A stretch of 64,000 nucleotides of DNA from Dasypus novemcinctus (Eukaryota > Chordata > Mammalia > Cingulata > Dasypodidae). The notes beneath the pieces were generated by a model that had not been told where the DNA came from, searched no databases, and was given only the letters and a program-made list of their open reading frames with translations. This document shows positions 11,791 through 25,599 of this stretch, one piece after another. The DNA is taken from positions 30,689,843 to 30,753,842 of the forward strand of contig NC_080702.1 in assembly GCF_030445035.2 (NCBI RefSeq), written 5' to 3'. The first letter of the stretch is position 1, and each line of letters opens with the position of its first letter. Made by a program: the position numbers and the translations under genes.

Positions 11791-13849
11791 GGTGAGGGAA
11801 CAAACTATGTACTTACTAAGATACTATTTATCATACTTGATTCAAAATTCTCTTCCATCCTCATGATCAAAGGATGGCTCACATAACAGTTTGGGTTCCT
11901 GCCCACAAGATACCCCTGGTAATTCAGACTTCTGATTCAGGGCCACCAGTTATGCAGGAAGAAATATGAATGTCTTTCCAAATTCCCCTAGTTATCTGGA
12001 ATTGAAACTTATTCGTGGTTACTTTTAAGTGCAGTTATATAAAGAAAACTTGAATAAACAGAGGATCCTCAGTGGCATTCAAATGTCTGAAAGAATGCAA
12101 ACACTAAGAAGAGTCAGGCTTATCTGAATATACCTGCCTAAATAACATTCAGACTGATCTAAATATTAATAACGGTGTTGCTTAGCCATTGTTGCATAAC
12201 ATGAGTCAAAAAGATGCCGATTTTATCATTCTATGGGAGTCTATGACTTGGAATTCTTCAAATCTCTTCCATTTTCTTATGGGTCTGTGGTCAGGTGTGA
12301 GTCAACTCGGGATGCTTTGATCTTCTTGGTTTCGCTCTCTCACATATTTTTGAACTAATTATCTTTAGACTAGTCTAGAGAGGCCTTAACTGGGACACTG
12401 ACCTTCCCTACACATGTCCTCTCATCTTCCAGCAGGCCAGACTGGACTTGTTCACATGGCTGAGTTAGGAATCTAAGAGTGAAAAACAAAAATACACAGA
12501 GATTTCTTGAGGTATGCTGTTAATAACACTATATTCTGTTGGTCAAATCAAATAAAAGATCCTCATTTCAGGTGGCAAAAGGGACTTCACCTTTTGGATG
12601 GAGCTGCTCAGTCTTATTGCAAAAGATATTGATAAAAGAATGTTGGAGGAATGGGGCCATCTATTCAGTGAGACTTGTACAGGTACTCATTTCAGTGCAA
12701 TTGTTTTATTGGGATATTCTATTCCAGAACGAATGGCATTCTTAGATGTAAATATTCCCAACTTTCCCCTACTGCATTGCTCACAATGTTTAGAAGAAGA
12801 CAAAATATCAGCTTCCCCACCCCCCCCCACCCCCAAGATTTCCTGTTATATTCTAGGAACCCTTGTTTGGCTCACAGATTACCAGAGCTTTGTATTTCCT
12901 GTTTCACTGTTACCAGCCTGTTTTCTTGCATATATTTTGTCATTTGACAGAACTGCTCATTAATGGATTAATTAAGATTTCAATTCTAGTAGTGGTAACT
13001 GGGGATGTTGGGTCCTACTGGGAGGAGGTGATGTTTAAAATGGAAATATGGAATGAAGAATTAGGAATTAGAAAAATGATATAGTTTTGAATCTTTTGGT
13101 CAATTCTTCTGTCAGAATTAGTTTGGTCCTTTCTTAAATAAAAGCGTTGAAGAGAAATGGGGATTTAGTAGAGAAGGGGGAGGTGGACACTCCAATGTTG
13201 CCAGTAGAGATAGCTGGAAGTGATACTGCAGTATCTCTGGCAAATTTTCTTGCAGTTAATCCTAAATTTCATGACCAAGTATTCTCTTATGCCAATAAAA
13301 TGATTCCTTGTCTTCAGGAGGTTTTCCTTTGTCATGTTTTGGATTTTCTTCTATACTAGACTCTTTTGTGGAACTATTATGATTTTCAAGGAATTTCTTA
13401 GTGCCCAGCAGTCAGCAAATGATAATATCCAGTAAACGAATTTATTATTATATGGTTTGCAGGGAATATAACCATTTCAATCCCTTTGCAACTCTTTTAT
13501 GGTTGATACAATTTAAATTCTTCTATATTGCATCATGATCAGTGAATTTATTTAGGGTTGGAATTTAGCTGCAAGGTAAAGAAAGTTCAAAGATAATAAT
13601 GTCTTTCAGAAATTAAGGCTTTCTTAACCCACAAATCACAAGTCTAGAGTAAGAGAGCCCAGAACTAGGACAATAGCTCAATGAAAATTGAGTATGGTGT
13701 CAGGTCATTAATTAATTGTGTGGTTTTCATTCTCATGATCACAGACAATGGGCTGAACCTCTAGGCACTGATCTATATCCCAGTCGGGAAGGCTGGGGGA
13801 ATGCTCATGGATGTGGTCCAATGTACTGAGAGATGAATTTTTGAGGATG
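11791..13849 (+). other. Unassigned sequence, possibly old repeats
   Basis: The 12150-12480 part has the feel of an ancient mammalian repeat (CATTGTTGCATAACATGAG onward) but I cannot name it. Open frames of 121 and 90 codons at 12598-12963 overlap each other and show no domain. A C-rich run lies at 12818-12834. Confidence 0.35.
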
Positions 13850-14410
13850 TGAAATATTATTGTCCTCAGTGGCTACACCAATTTATATCCCACTAATAAT
13901 CCTCTAGAGTTTCAATTTCTTTTCATAATCCACAACACTTTTTTTTCTGAATATATTATAATAGCCCTTCTTGTGGGCTTGAAGTTATTTCATTGCAGAT
14001 ATAATTTGCATGCCCCTAATGACTAGTAATGTTGAGCATCTTTTCATGTAATTATTACCCATTCATATACTTTCTTCAGAGAAATGTCTCTTCAAGTTCA
14101 CTGTCAAATTTTAAAATTTGATTGTTTTTCTTTTTGTTATGGCAATGTAATATAATTTATATATTCTATGTATTATGGCCTCATTTGTGATATCATTTGA
14201 AGCTATATTCTCCTTTTCTTCTGGTTGTCTTTTCACTCCCTTTATAATTTAATTTGATAAATATTTTTAAGGAAATAATATTAACATATTTTTCCCTTTT
14301 TTGCCTGAATAATTCATTGCCAAGTCTCAGTTCATGAAGATTTGTCCCTTAATCATCTTCAAAGAATTTTATAGCTTTAGCTCCTATATTTAGGTACTTG
14401 GTCTAATTTT
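13850..14410 (-). mobile_element. Old L1 3' end (-)
   Basis: Antisense text such as ATTTGCATGCCCCTAATGAC and GTTGAGCATCTTTTCATGTA is standard for the 3' part of older mammalian L1s. Confidence 0.65.
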
Positions 14411-16240
14411 TTGGTCTTTATTTACTTTTTAATGTTACATTTAAAAAATATGAGGTCCCCATATACCCCCCACCCCCCTTACCTCATTCCTACACCCATA
14501 AAAACAACCTCCTCCATCATCAAGAGACATTCATTGCATTTGATGAATACATCTCTGAGCACCGCTGCAACTCATGGTCAATGGTCCACACCATAGCCCA
14601 CACTCTCCCACAGTAAACCCAGTGGGCCATGGGAGTACATACAATGTCTGGTAACTGTCCCTGCAGCACCATCCAAGACAACTCCAACCCCTGACAATGT
14701 CCCCACATCTCATCTCTTCCTCCCACTCCCTACCCACAGTAGCCCCCATGGCCACTTTCTCCACACCAATGCCACGTTTCTTTGATTACTAATCACAAAA
14801 GTTCATGAATAGAATATCAGTAAATCCACTCTTTTCCTCCATCCTGGGGACCCGAGAATGGCCGTGTCCACTCCACATCTATATCAAGAGGGGGCTTAGA
14901 TTCCACTTGGATGCTGGATGCAATTCTCCTGCTTTCAGTTGTAGGCACTCTTGGCTCCCTGCTGTGGTTGTTGACCTTCTTCACCTCCATGTTAGCTGAG
15001 TGGGGTAAGTCCAATAAACCAGAGTGTTGGAGCTGCATGTCTGTTGAGGCCCAGGGCCTGGCTATCACATGGTCAGTCCAGAGATTCAGGTCCCCTGGTT
15101 ATACATTAAATCCCAGCACCAATTACAGTTCAGGAAAAGTAACAGGAGAGGTTGGTGAACAAAGATCACATCTGAGTCCAGCTCCATCACACAGAAACAC
15201 AATCTCCAAAGTAGGGCCAACTGAGATGGCACTGAACTCCATCTGCCGTGACCATAGAACCTGTGGGTCTCTGCAGCCCTCAGAAGAACCAATACCTGGG
15301 GTTGCATCTGCTTTTTTCTGTCTCTGGGACTCTGCTCAGGTGTGCATAAGGGCAACCCCTCTGATAACCTCCCAGCTCTTTTGGAGATTCATAGTGATAT
15401 AAACTCATTTGTCCTTTCCATTTCCCCCTTTAATTCAGGTCAAATTAACTCCTGGTATTATATGTAGACTGAGATATTCTGCTGCTCTGAGTTGACCTTT
15501 TTATTCAAAGTCATTTTCTAGTTACATCATCAGCTGGTTCTTGGTAGTAATCCCTTGGCACCAGGGAGGCTCATCCCCAGGAGTCATGTCCCATGCTGGG
15601 GGAAGGCAACACATTTACATGCTGAGTTTTGCTTCGAGACTGGCCACATTTGAGGAACAAGAAGGTTCTCAGGAGGTAACTCTTAGGCACCCTGCAGCAC
15701 TAGGCCTTGTTCTTATTTAAGGTTCACAGGCTTACAAGCATAGTCATTAGTATCAAGGGCTCATTGTTGGACCTTCCTTCTTTTTTGGTCTTTGCAGTTG
15801 CACTTGGGGGATTGTTGCTGTTCATTAGAGACAGTGATAGAGCTCCCCTGGCTAGGAACTCAGCACTCACTCAGTTGTTGTCTTTAATTGTAACCACTAT
15901 GAAAATATCCAAACATTTTTATGTACCCTGGATACATGCCCTGGAGAACTCCTTCCCAAACATATGTTCCCTGTCAATAACATCCCACACTAGTATTCCT
16001 CCCCTGCCATTGTTGAAACTCTCTGTGATCCAAAACTTCTTCAAAAATAAAGCCCAATATATTGCCAGGTTCCATTAATAGTAAAACAGAATATAGTGAT
16101 GAGTTTGAAGGATAGATATAGAATACATATTAATTTAGAAAAATTAAGGTAAACATAAATTGGGGTATTAAAAATTTTAAAATGCAAAAGCTTTGTTTTT
16201 GATGTTTTGCCTGCCATCACTGCAATAAGTGTTGCCCTGT
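14411..16240 (-). mobile_element. L1 long 3' region, young xenarthran type (-)
   Basis: The longest copy of the family 3' region here. It starts at the tail side with TTTAATGTTACATTTAAAAA and runs at least to 16035, possibly to 16240. It implies a noncoding 3' region of about 1.6-1.8 kb. Placed head to head with the L1 that starts at about 16245 (+). Confidence 0.65.
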
Positions 16241-16244
16241 AGGC

Positions 16245-16560
16245 AAATTGACAAAAGAGAACCATCACATACAAGGGAGGCTCCATAAGATTAAGGGCTG
16301 ATTTCTCATCTGAAACCATGGAGGCAAGAAGGCAGTGATATCATATAGTCAAGGTACTAAAAGAAAAAAATTTCCAACCAAGAATACTGTACCCAGCTAA
16401 GCTAACATTCAAAAATGATGGAGAGTTCAAAATATTCACAGATAAACAGAAATTGAAAGAGTATGCCAACAAGAACCCTGCTCTTCAAGAAATACTAAAG
16501 GGAATTCTGAAGGAAGAAAGGAAAAAAACAGGAGAAGCAGAGTTGGAGGAGAGTGTAAGT
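16245..16560 (+). pseudogene. ORF1 C-terminal fragment
   Basis: Matches the end of ORF1 of the young L1 (60620-60916): TACAAGGG, then METMEARRQ-like text with a stop where the young copy has Trp (GGCAGTGA). Not functional. Confidence 0.7.
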
Positions 16561-16630
16561 GCAACAAAAAAGACAAAAAGAGAGGGAAGAAAACAAACAA
16601 AATATGACAAACACAAGTCCAAAGAAAATA

Positions 16631-19193
16631 TGGCTAACACAAATAATTCCTTGAAAGTAATAACACTGAATGTCAATGGATTAAACTGACCTGTCAGGAG
16701 ACTCAGACTGGAAGATTGGATAAGGAAATATGACCCATCTATATGCTGTCTACAAGAAACACATCTTAGACCCAGGGATTCAAGGAGGTTGAAAGTGAAT
16801 GGCTGGAAAACAATCTTACAAGCAAATAATAACCAAAAAAAAAGGCAGGAATAGCTATATTAATATCAGACAAGATAGACTTTAAATGTTAAACGATTGT
16901 GAGAGACAAAGAGGGATACTATATATTAGTGAAAGGGATAATCTTTCAAGAAGAATGAACAATCATAAATATTTATGCTCCTAACAAGGGTGCCTCCAAA
17001 TACATGAGGAAAACACTGGAAAAACTAAGTGAAAGAATAGATGCCTCTACAATTATAGAGGCAGACTTTAATACACCACTATCAACTTTGGACAGATCAT
17101 TTCAAAAGAGAATCTATAAAGAAACAAAAACTTTGAGCAGTATATTAGAGGAGCTGGACCTAATAGATATATACAGATCCTTACACCCAAATACAGCAGG
17201 ATATACATTTTTCTCAAGTGCACATGGATCATTCTCCAAGATAGACAATATGCTATGTCACAAGGAAATGCTCAACGAATTCAGAAAGATTGAAATCACA
17301 CAAAATAATTATTCTGACCACAGTGGAGTGAAGCTGGAAATCTGCAAGGGCCAGAGGCACAGATTTCACACCAAGATATGGAAATTAAACAGCACACTCT
17401 TAGAAAAACAGTGGATCAAAGAGGAAATCTCAAAAGAAATTAATAACTACCATGAAACTAGGGAAAATGATAACACAAAATACCAAAGGTTATGGGATAC
17501 AGCAAAAACAGTACTGAGAGGGAAATTTATAGCCATAAATTCATACATCAAAAAAGAAGAAAGAGCAAAAATTGAAGAACTAACTGTGCATTTGGAGGAA
17601 TTCATAAAAAAACAAAAAAGTAACCCCACAGGAGGAAGAAAGAAAGAAATAACAAAGATAAGAGCAGAACTAAATGAAATAGAAAATAAGAAAGCACTTA
17701 AAAAGATAAACAAAACAAAGAGTTGATTCTTAGAGAAAATCAATAAAATTTACAAACCCTTAGCAAGACTGAGAAAGAAAAAGAGAGAAGATGCAAATAC
17801 ACACAATAAGAAATGAGAAAGGAGATATCACCACTGACCCCACAGAATAAAGACTATCATAAGAGGATACTTTGAAAAACTATATTCCAACAAAAACGAC
17901 AATTCAGAGGAAATGGACAAATTCCTAGAAACACATAAGCAGCCTCTATTGATGAAAGAAGAAATTGACGATCTCAACAAACCAATCACAAGTAAAGAGA
18001 TAGAATCAGTCATTAAAAACCTTCCAACTTAGAAGAGCCCTGGGCGAGACTGCTTCACTGTGAATTCTACAAAACATTCCAGAAAGAAGTAATGCCAATC
18101 TTGCTAAAAGTCTTCCAAAAATCAAAACAGAAGGAACATTACCTAACACTTTCTATAATGCCAACATTACCCTAGTACCAAAGCCAAACAAAACACCACG
18201 AGAAAGGAAAATTACAGACCAATTTCTCTAATGAACCTAGACACAAAAATCCTCAACAAAATACTTGCTAACTCTATTCAACAACACAATAAATGAATTA
18301 TACACCATGACCAAGTGGTATTCATTTCGGGTATGAAAGGATGGTTCAACATAAGAAAATCAATCAATGTAATACATCATGTAAACAGATTGAAGAAAAA
18401 ACCCCACGTGATTATATCTATAGATGCAGAGAAAGCATTTGACAAAATACAGCACCCTTTCTTGATAAAAACACTGCAAAAGATCGGAATACAAGCAAAT
18501 TTTTTTAACATGATAAAGAGTATATATGAAAAACCCACAGCCAACATCATTTACAATAGTGAAATCCTAAAATCTTTCCCTCTAATTTCACAAACAAGCA
18601 AGGATGCCCACTATCACCTCTTCTATTTAACAGTCTTAGAAGTATTTGCTTGAGCACTGAGGCAAGAATCATATATAAAAGGCATTCAAATTGGAAAGGA
18701 AGAAGTCAAAATTTCACTATTTGCAGATGATATGATCCTATACATAGAAAAACCTGAGAAGTCTAAAACCAAGCCTCTGTAACTCCTAAATGAGTTTAGT
18801 AAAGTCGCAGGTTATAAGATCAATGTGCAAAATTCAGTAGCATTTCTGTACCCCAATAAAGAACAAGCTCAGAATGAAATCAAGAAACAAATACCATTTA
18901 CAATAGTCAATAAAAAAATCGAATAACTAGGAATAAATTTAACTAAAGATGTGAAAAACATATACACAGAGAACTACACAAGACTGTTCAAGGAAATCAA
19001 AGAATACCTAAATAAGTGGAAGAATATTCCCTGTTCATGGATAGGAAGACTAAATATTATTAAGATGTCTATCCTACCAAAACTAATCTACACATTCAAT
19101 GCAATTCCAATAAAAATCAACACAGCATTCTTTAAGGAACTAGAAAAACTACCTATGAAATTTATTAGGAAAGGAAAGAGGCCCCAAATAGCC
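16631..19193 (+). pseudogene. Decayed L1 ORF2
   Basis: Starts MANTNNSLKVITLNVNGLN, then a stop. The endonuclease part in 17004-17726 keeps [10 protein letters not shown] and [10 protein letters not shown], but the residue before the DFN motif has changed (EADFN for VGDFN). RT pieces occur at 18315-18653, and the FADD box is kept near 18720-18732. Many stops and frameshifts. The C-terminal third is deleted at 19193. Confidence 0.85.
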
Positions 19194-20605
19194 AAAGTGC
19201 AATGGCAAAGACCAATAAAGATGTATGGTGCAACGATGAGTCCTTGATTCTGATGGCTCCGATTATGAGCCCGTGTGCCTGAAATATGTACTAGACCTAG
19301 AGCTTTGGGATGCCTAAGAGTTACTTCCTGAGACCCTCCATGTTGCTCAAATGTGGACACTCTCTAAGCCAAACTCAGCATACAGATGCATTGCCTTCCC
19401 CCAAGCATTGGGCATGACTCCCGGGGATGAGCCTCCCTGGCACCAAGGGATTACTACCAAGCACCAGCTGATGATGTAACTACAGATACACCATGAACAA
19501 AGAGGTCAATTCAGATCAGCAGAATATCTCAGCCTACATGTAATAACAGGTGTTAAAAACTGCATTTTGACTTTGGATAAAAAGGGGGAAATGGAAAGGA
19601 CAAGTATGTTTATTTTGCTAAGAGTTTCCAAAAAATACTCAGGAGGTCATTAGGGGGTGATGCTTATGCATGCCTCAGCAGGGTATCAGAGACAGCCAAG
19701 GTAGATTGAAACTCAGGTGCTGGTTCTCCTGAGGGCTGCAGAGACCATAGTTACCATCATCATAGCAGATGGCTCTGGAATTCAGGGCCATGTCAGTTGG
19801 CCCTACTTTGGAGTTTGTGTTCCTGAGTGTGATGGAGTTGGACTCAGATGTGACCTTTCTACACATGCTTCTTCTGTTACTTTTCCAGGACCTGTGGTTG
19901 TCAGAGGGGTTGGTGTATACTCAGGATACCAGAATCTCTAAACTGTCTATAGGCTGGCCTAGCCCTGGACATCAGCAGACTTGCATTGCAGCTCCACCTT
20001 CTGGTTTCTTGGACTTACCCTGGTGAAGAGGGTCAATCACTACATCAGGGAGCGAAGAATGACTACAGATCCAAGCAGGAGAATTTCACCAATCATCCAT
20101 GTGGAATCTAAGCCCCTTCTTTATGTAGAGGGGCCTGGACATAACCAAACCAGTATCCACAGGATGGAGGAATAGTGTATGGATTAGAGTGGAATTACTG
20201 GTGTTCTGTTGAGGAACTATTGTGATTAGTAAGGGAAGAAATTTTAGTAGTGATGTGGATAGGGTGGCCACGGTAGTGGCTGATGGTAGAGAGATGGAAG
20301 AAGAGATATTGTGTGCGGGTATTTTCAGGATTTGGTGTTGTCTTGGCTGGTGCTGCAGGGATGGATGCTGAACGTTGTGTGCCCTCACATGGCCCACTGG
20401 GTGTACTGGGGGAGAGTGTGGACTACGATGCGGACCACTGTCCATGTGCTGCAGTGGTGCTCCAGAATGTATTCGCCAGGTGCAGTGGATGTGCCGCAAT
20501 GTTGGAAGAGGTTGTTGATGTGGGAGGGGTGGAGTGAGTGGGGTGGGTGGGATATGGGGCCTCATATTTTTTAATGTAATATTTAAGAGAAAATAACAAA
20601 GAGAA
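19194..20605 (+). repeat. 3' region of the deleted L1
   Basis: Continuous with ORF2 upstream, which identifies the widespread repeat family of this window as an L1 3' region. Contains GCATGACTCCCGGGGATGAG, GGACTCAGATGTGACCTTTC and the terminal TTTTTTAATGTAATATTTAA before the A-rich tail. Open frames in it are not genes. Confidence 0.75.
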
Positions 20606-20712
20606 AAAAGTGTAAGATATTTTCACGTACCCCACACCCTACCCACCTCTCTTCCCACATCAACAGCCTCCTTCATCATTGTGGCACATCCATTGCATTC
20701 AGTGAATACATA
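20606..20712 (-). mobile_element. Terminal L1 3' fragment (-)
   Basis: Inverted short copy of the last 100 bases of the same 3' region (CCACATCAACAGCCTCCTTC, GTGAATACATA). Sits tail to tail with the preceding plus copy. Confidence 0.65.
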
Positions 20713-21260
20713 AGATTAGTTTTTAAATTAAATAAATTTTGTTTTTGCATAACATTGATGCAGAAAATGGAGGATTTCCCTATAGCACCCCACCACCAAC
20801 CTCTCCCATTCATATGAAACATTGATTACAATTGATGATAACACCATTTTATAATGTCCTATATTTTACAGAAGTAGCCAGAACTCAAAGAGTGAGTTTA
20901 TATTCTAGACACCATGAAAAGCAAATTACATGAATTACTTCATTTAAAACACCCAATACAAAGGCCTGTGAAATGCTTCCTGTGGTTATTGTATTAATTT
21001 AAATTTGAGATGTTGTAGGTTTGAAAAAAAATACAGCATTCCCTTATGGCCCCATATCCTTGGCACTTTGCATTAGTGGGTTTCCTTTATTATAGTTCAT
21101 GAAAGATTATTTAAATAGTATTATTCACTATCAACCAAAGTTTACATAATATCTATTTCTTCACATATAGCAGCCTATAATTACCTCTTTTATTAAACAT
21201 GCCATATACCCATTATAATTCATACAAGAACATCCTTATACTAACACTATTAATTGTAGT
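20713..21260 (-). mobile_element. Older L1 3' UTR (-)
   Basis: Wording like TATAGCACCCCACCACCAAC and CCCTTATGGCCCCATATCCT resembles the 3' UTR of older L1s such as 1131-2150. No open frame. Confidence 0.45.
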
Positions 21261-21429
21261 CTTTTGTCTCCAAAAGGCTCACTCTGTTCTGTGTTATCTT
21301 AAAATCTTTTAATTTTATCTTTTAATTTTTTTATCTTTTAATTTTTTCTAATAACCTATGTAACTTAAAGTTTTGCCTTTTACCTATAAATTTCACTGTT
21401 GGTAATTATACTCTAAATATTGTGCTTCC

Positions 21430-21880
21430 AAAATGAGAGCCTTTTTAACAAACATCTCCCACTCCTCTTGTCAATCTTTCAATGACCTTCCTTGTTCTTA
21501 GAATAAATTTCAAAGCCTTAAATGAACTACACCATCTGTACAATCTGACTAGGGGCTTTCTCATCTCACACCTTCTCCTTCCTCATTAAGTCCTGGAGAC
21601 TCTGTTTCCTCTCTGCACCTGGCAACCTCAGGGCCTTTGCTTAGGATGTCCCATGCTTGTAAATTTCTTTTCTATCTCTCTTTTCCTTTCCCCTGCCTAC
21701 TCCTAAGTGCCAGTTTCTACCCTACTCCTGCTCATTCTCCAGGTACCTTCTCGTGTTTTTCTTTTTCCTCACTTGCTATAACTAAGTGCAGACATTCCCC
21801 TCTATTCTCTCATTGCACCCTCAACTTCCCTTCACAAGCCAATGCCATCCAATCATCTTTTCAACTAGATTTGTGAGGGG
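21430..21880 (+). mobile_element. Probable L2 fragment
   Basis: Sense text including AATGACCTTCCTTGTTCTTA, TACAATCTGACTAGGGGCTT and CTCAGGGCCTTTGCTTAGGA matches the general L2 3' pattern. Ancient and decayed. Confidence 0.55.
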
Positions 21881-23379
21881 AGCATGAGGTCCTATTGTGT
21901 TCACTTTTATATAAACACAAAACACAATACTTTAAAGATACTAATATCCTATATGTTGAGTGAATGAAAATACACATTTACAAATTTATTCAACTAATAT
22001 ATTGATGTCTATTATGCACCAGGCCATGTGCATAGAAAGCATTTCCTCTGAAGATTTGAGGATTTATAGTCATAATTTCACTTCAGAGAGGAATTCCTTA
22101 TGGATCAATAATGCAGTATCAATAATATAATAGTATGCACTTAAATTAGACTCAAAAGAAGTATGAGAATAATCTGATCCCAACTTCCACTTTAGTAATT
22201 TTACTAAGCAAATGTGCTCATTGAAAAATGTTTCAGGTGAGAGAGGTGTACAAAGGTGGATTAGGATGATACGATGACGAAATCTGAGAGCTGTATACTG
22301 CCCACCTCCACCACCCACACCCATGTGGGAACACAGCTTCTTCACCCCCCAGTTCATGCTGGGTGTATGAGCTACTCACTCCTGCCTGCAGTTGGTCATC
22401 CTGCCTGTAGTGATGGGATCTTTTTCTGGTTCTTGCCACAGAAACCGATTAATGTTTATTTGTTAGCTTACTCTATATCTCGACTGTGACAATCTCCAGT
22501 GCTAGGAATGTTGTGGTGCTTATCCAAGCACTATCTATGCTAGGAATGATTTTTCATTTCTAGGATTATTGGTTTCTATTTGAGTCCAAACCCTGGAGTT
22601 ATACAAAACACTTATCTTTGATAAGTGGTTCACAATTTCCTCAAAGGTATCAGACAGGTTGCTTTACTCTAAATTTACAGTGACCTTGAACACATTTGCT
22701 TATGATTTGTGACTGAAAAACAAAAGCAATAGTTTTTTTTCTGAATGTCCTGTATTTTTTCCCCATAGAAAACATTTTTGCACATTGTGGAACACATTGT
22801 ACAACAGTGGTCAAAAGAACATAGATTATCATGTTGGTACAGGCAAAATAGTACATGAAGGAAGTGATAAGGCCTTTGAACCACTTCTTCTTAATGATGA
22901 TGATGATGATGGAAAAATTAAGGGATAAATAAATGGATTTCCTTTAACAGTAGATCTTGCTTACTGTTCCACAGCTAATTTGCTGTGGTTTGGGGCTCAG
23001 TTGACTCATCTGAGAGACAAGGTGTACAGATTACAGCATCCTTATGCTCAGTTTCAGACCAGTGCTCCTGTGACTTGCTGTAAGTAAATGAAATACATAA
23101 AACATAGAAGGAAATACACTGAAACATTCCCTGGGCTCTACACTTCCTAAGAATCTTAGCAGTTTATCAGGTGATTTCAGATATCACTCTATTCTTACTC
23201 TTTCAATTCTAATTCTCTTTATTCCCTTCCCAGAAACTCACATATGGAGATGGAAAAACCAGCCAAATCATTTGGCAAAAGAAGTAATAGATCAATCTAA
23301 AAGTTATAAGCTGTTCTATGTCATCATCTGATTCATTTCTTCATTTTGAAAGGAAAAAAAAATCACTTTTAGTCATTCT
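21881..23379 (+). other. Unassigned sequence
   Basis: No gene recognised. A short GAT repeat lies at 22897-22911. Open frames around 22070-22884 overlap on both strands and show no domain. Confidence 0.4.
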
Positions 23380-23660
23380 AGTAGGTTAGAATACCTTGTG
23401 GTCATCAAGGCTTTTAATATATTGAGCTCCTTTGTAAGTATTATTGGCCATTTTTATATCATAAATTGCAAAATTGTTTAAGTTTTTGTCCATTTCTGAT
23501 GTGGGCTATTCAGCATATATTAATGCATCATGGAGTTTTTCAGGTATATGTATTGAGAATATTTTCTCCTAGAGTGTGGACACCCTTCATTTTATACAGT
23601 ACTCTGTTTTATTTTTATCTCTTATTGCCATGAGGATTTCTTCCTAATATAACAACCCAG
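23380..23660 (-). mobile_element. Possible old L1 3' end (-)
   Basis: TTTTTGTCCATTTCTGATGT and ATTTTCTCCTAGAGTGTGGA resemble the antisense 3' end of older L1s. Weak match. Confidence 0.4.
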
Positions 23661-25599
23661 TTATTTCCTTTGTGGGTGTGATATAATGTGATCCATGCAG
23701 ACATGCTCTTCAAAAGCATTTCAGTTTAATTAACATATTAACATTAACACCATGGTTGGAATTTTAAAATGAAATAATGTGTATGCTTTGAACAATTATT
23801 GAATACCTCCCAATATCTATGTGAGTCTTATTCCAATTCTGAAACCCCAGATTTTGAGGGAATTGCTTCTTTCTCATTGTGCAGAAAATACGTGGTTGGG
23901 TTCTATCAAACTGACCTACACCCCCGGCATCACCTCTTTTGTCTTAAGCTATTAGACTATTCCTTTTGATCTGGTACAGTCCATGGGTCAAAAATGAGCA
24001 TGTGGTCCAATTTCAGCAATGGGAGGAAGTACATTTCAAGAATGATGGAGAAGACATAATTTATACATGCAATGAACTTCATTCTTCTGCTTAAGCAAAT
24101 TTAAGTTTTGTTTTCTTTTGCTTGAAACCAAAAGTTATCCAGGTTATTCAGTGACTTTATATAATTATGACAGAATTTATGAGAGCATCACTGGGTCTAT
24201 CTAATATAGACAGTCAAAAGTAAGACTGATTTTATTTTAGATATTCTGTTTCTTCTTCCTCTATTTGCTCACCTGTTCAGTCTTATCTCACACTACCTTA
24301 ATTTAGTCTCTCTATTCATCAATTGTACTAATCTTCTATTCCTCTATGTAGTCCTTTTTCTATTCCTCTCTCTTTCTGTCTTTCCCTCAATTCATTCCAA
24401 ATTTTTCCCTTTGACTCTCTCTCTCCATTCATCCACCCTTCTATCCAGTCAATCCTCCCATTCATTAATTTAATGAACATTTTTACTCTCATTTGTATGC
24501 TTAAGAATCCAATTAGGATTGCACTAGAAAGAAAAATTATAAGCTAATGTAAATTTAAACAGATGCAATATACTCCTCATGCAAATTTACTTCAGTCTAA
24601 TAGAAGAACATCACAAAATGGCCCATTAAAGTTTTTCCCAATAATTCATATTCAGTTTTATTAATGAAATTTTTAAAGTTAACAGGTAAAGGGAAAAAAT
24701 ATACGCTATGAAAAAAGAAAAAAATACATTGTCCAAATCTTTATAAATTTCTGAACAATCTGAAAATGAAAGACATAGTTTTTATCTTAAACAGTTATGA
24801 TAAAACAATTTGCCACTAAACCTGGGTGATCATGAAAGCTTTGACAAATTTCCCACTTAAGACATGAGAAATAGAAGGAGTTCCATTAGCAACTCTAAGA
24901 TTACGAATCATATTCAACAAATAAAGAAATAAGAGAGATAAAGATTTGGAAAGAAAAGGAAAGGTGAAGTTGCCTATAAAATATATATGAACCAAGAAGT
25001 AAGAGATATACTTTTTGTATATAACATGAATAACCTTTGAAAATATAGCAGAGAAAAAAAGACCTTCATATGACCTACAACCAATAGGAGAATTTATTGT
25101 CCTTGTATGTAAAAAAATAAATATGCAAAATACACATATTTACATAAATTATCAATGAATGGTGATTAGTAGAGGAGAGAATGGAAAGAGATAGCCAATC
25201 CCTGAGAGAGAAAACTTGCCTGTTGCAAATATATCAGCTTTCCCACAAATTAATCGATGACTTAAATTTATTTCCAACCCAAATCTAATAGTATTTTGTT
25301 ATAGCTTCTGACAAGCCATTTCCAAAGGCCAAATGAAAGAAAATAAACAAAAACAGCCTTAGGTAGCAACACCAGTCCTCCTTACTTAAATTGTTTTATT
25401 CCATCTTGATTTCCTAGGGGAGAAAGCTGGAGAATGGATGCGATGGGCAAACAGAAAGTATACAGCACAGTGCTTAATTAATTTTACTGCTCGTCCTTCC
25501 TCCTCCAGTTGCATTTTTCTCATAAAGCAGTACTTACGTAAATTTGAAAATTAACCCCAAAGACTTTTTCAAAGTCCCTCATTTCAAAAGGCAGACATC
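23661..25599 (+). other. Unassigned sequence with pyrimidine-rich patch
   Basis: 24245-24480 is rich in CT repeats of no fixed period. The remainder is AT-rich with no gene or named repeat. Confidence 0.4.

Larger units (their letters stand above)
16245..20605 (+). mobile_element. L1, 5'-truncated and internally deleted (+)
   Basis: Starts inside ORF1, continues through a decayed ORF2 to 19193, and there jumps into the 3' region, which runs to an A-rich tail near 20580-20605. The last third of ORF2 and the beginning of the 3' region are missing. Related to the young L1 at 58.5 kb but older. Confidence 0.85.

Noticed and set aside
12598..12963. 121-codon plus-strand frame
   Set aside because: No domain or splice context, and two other frames are open over the same bases.
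20086..20565. 159-codon minus-strand frame, with similar ones near 779, 11399 and 44020
   Set aside because: All fall in copies of the same L1 3' region and are pyrimidine-rich antisense readings.
14411..20605. One twin-primed L1 spanning both orientations
   Set aside because: Both halves contain the 3' region, so they are two insertions head to head and not one inverted copy.
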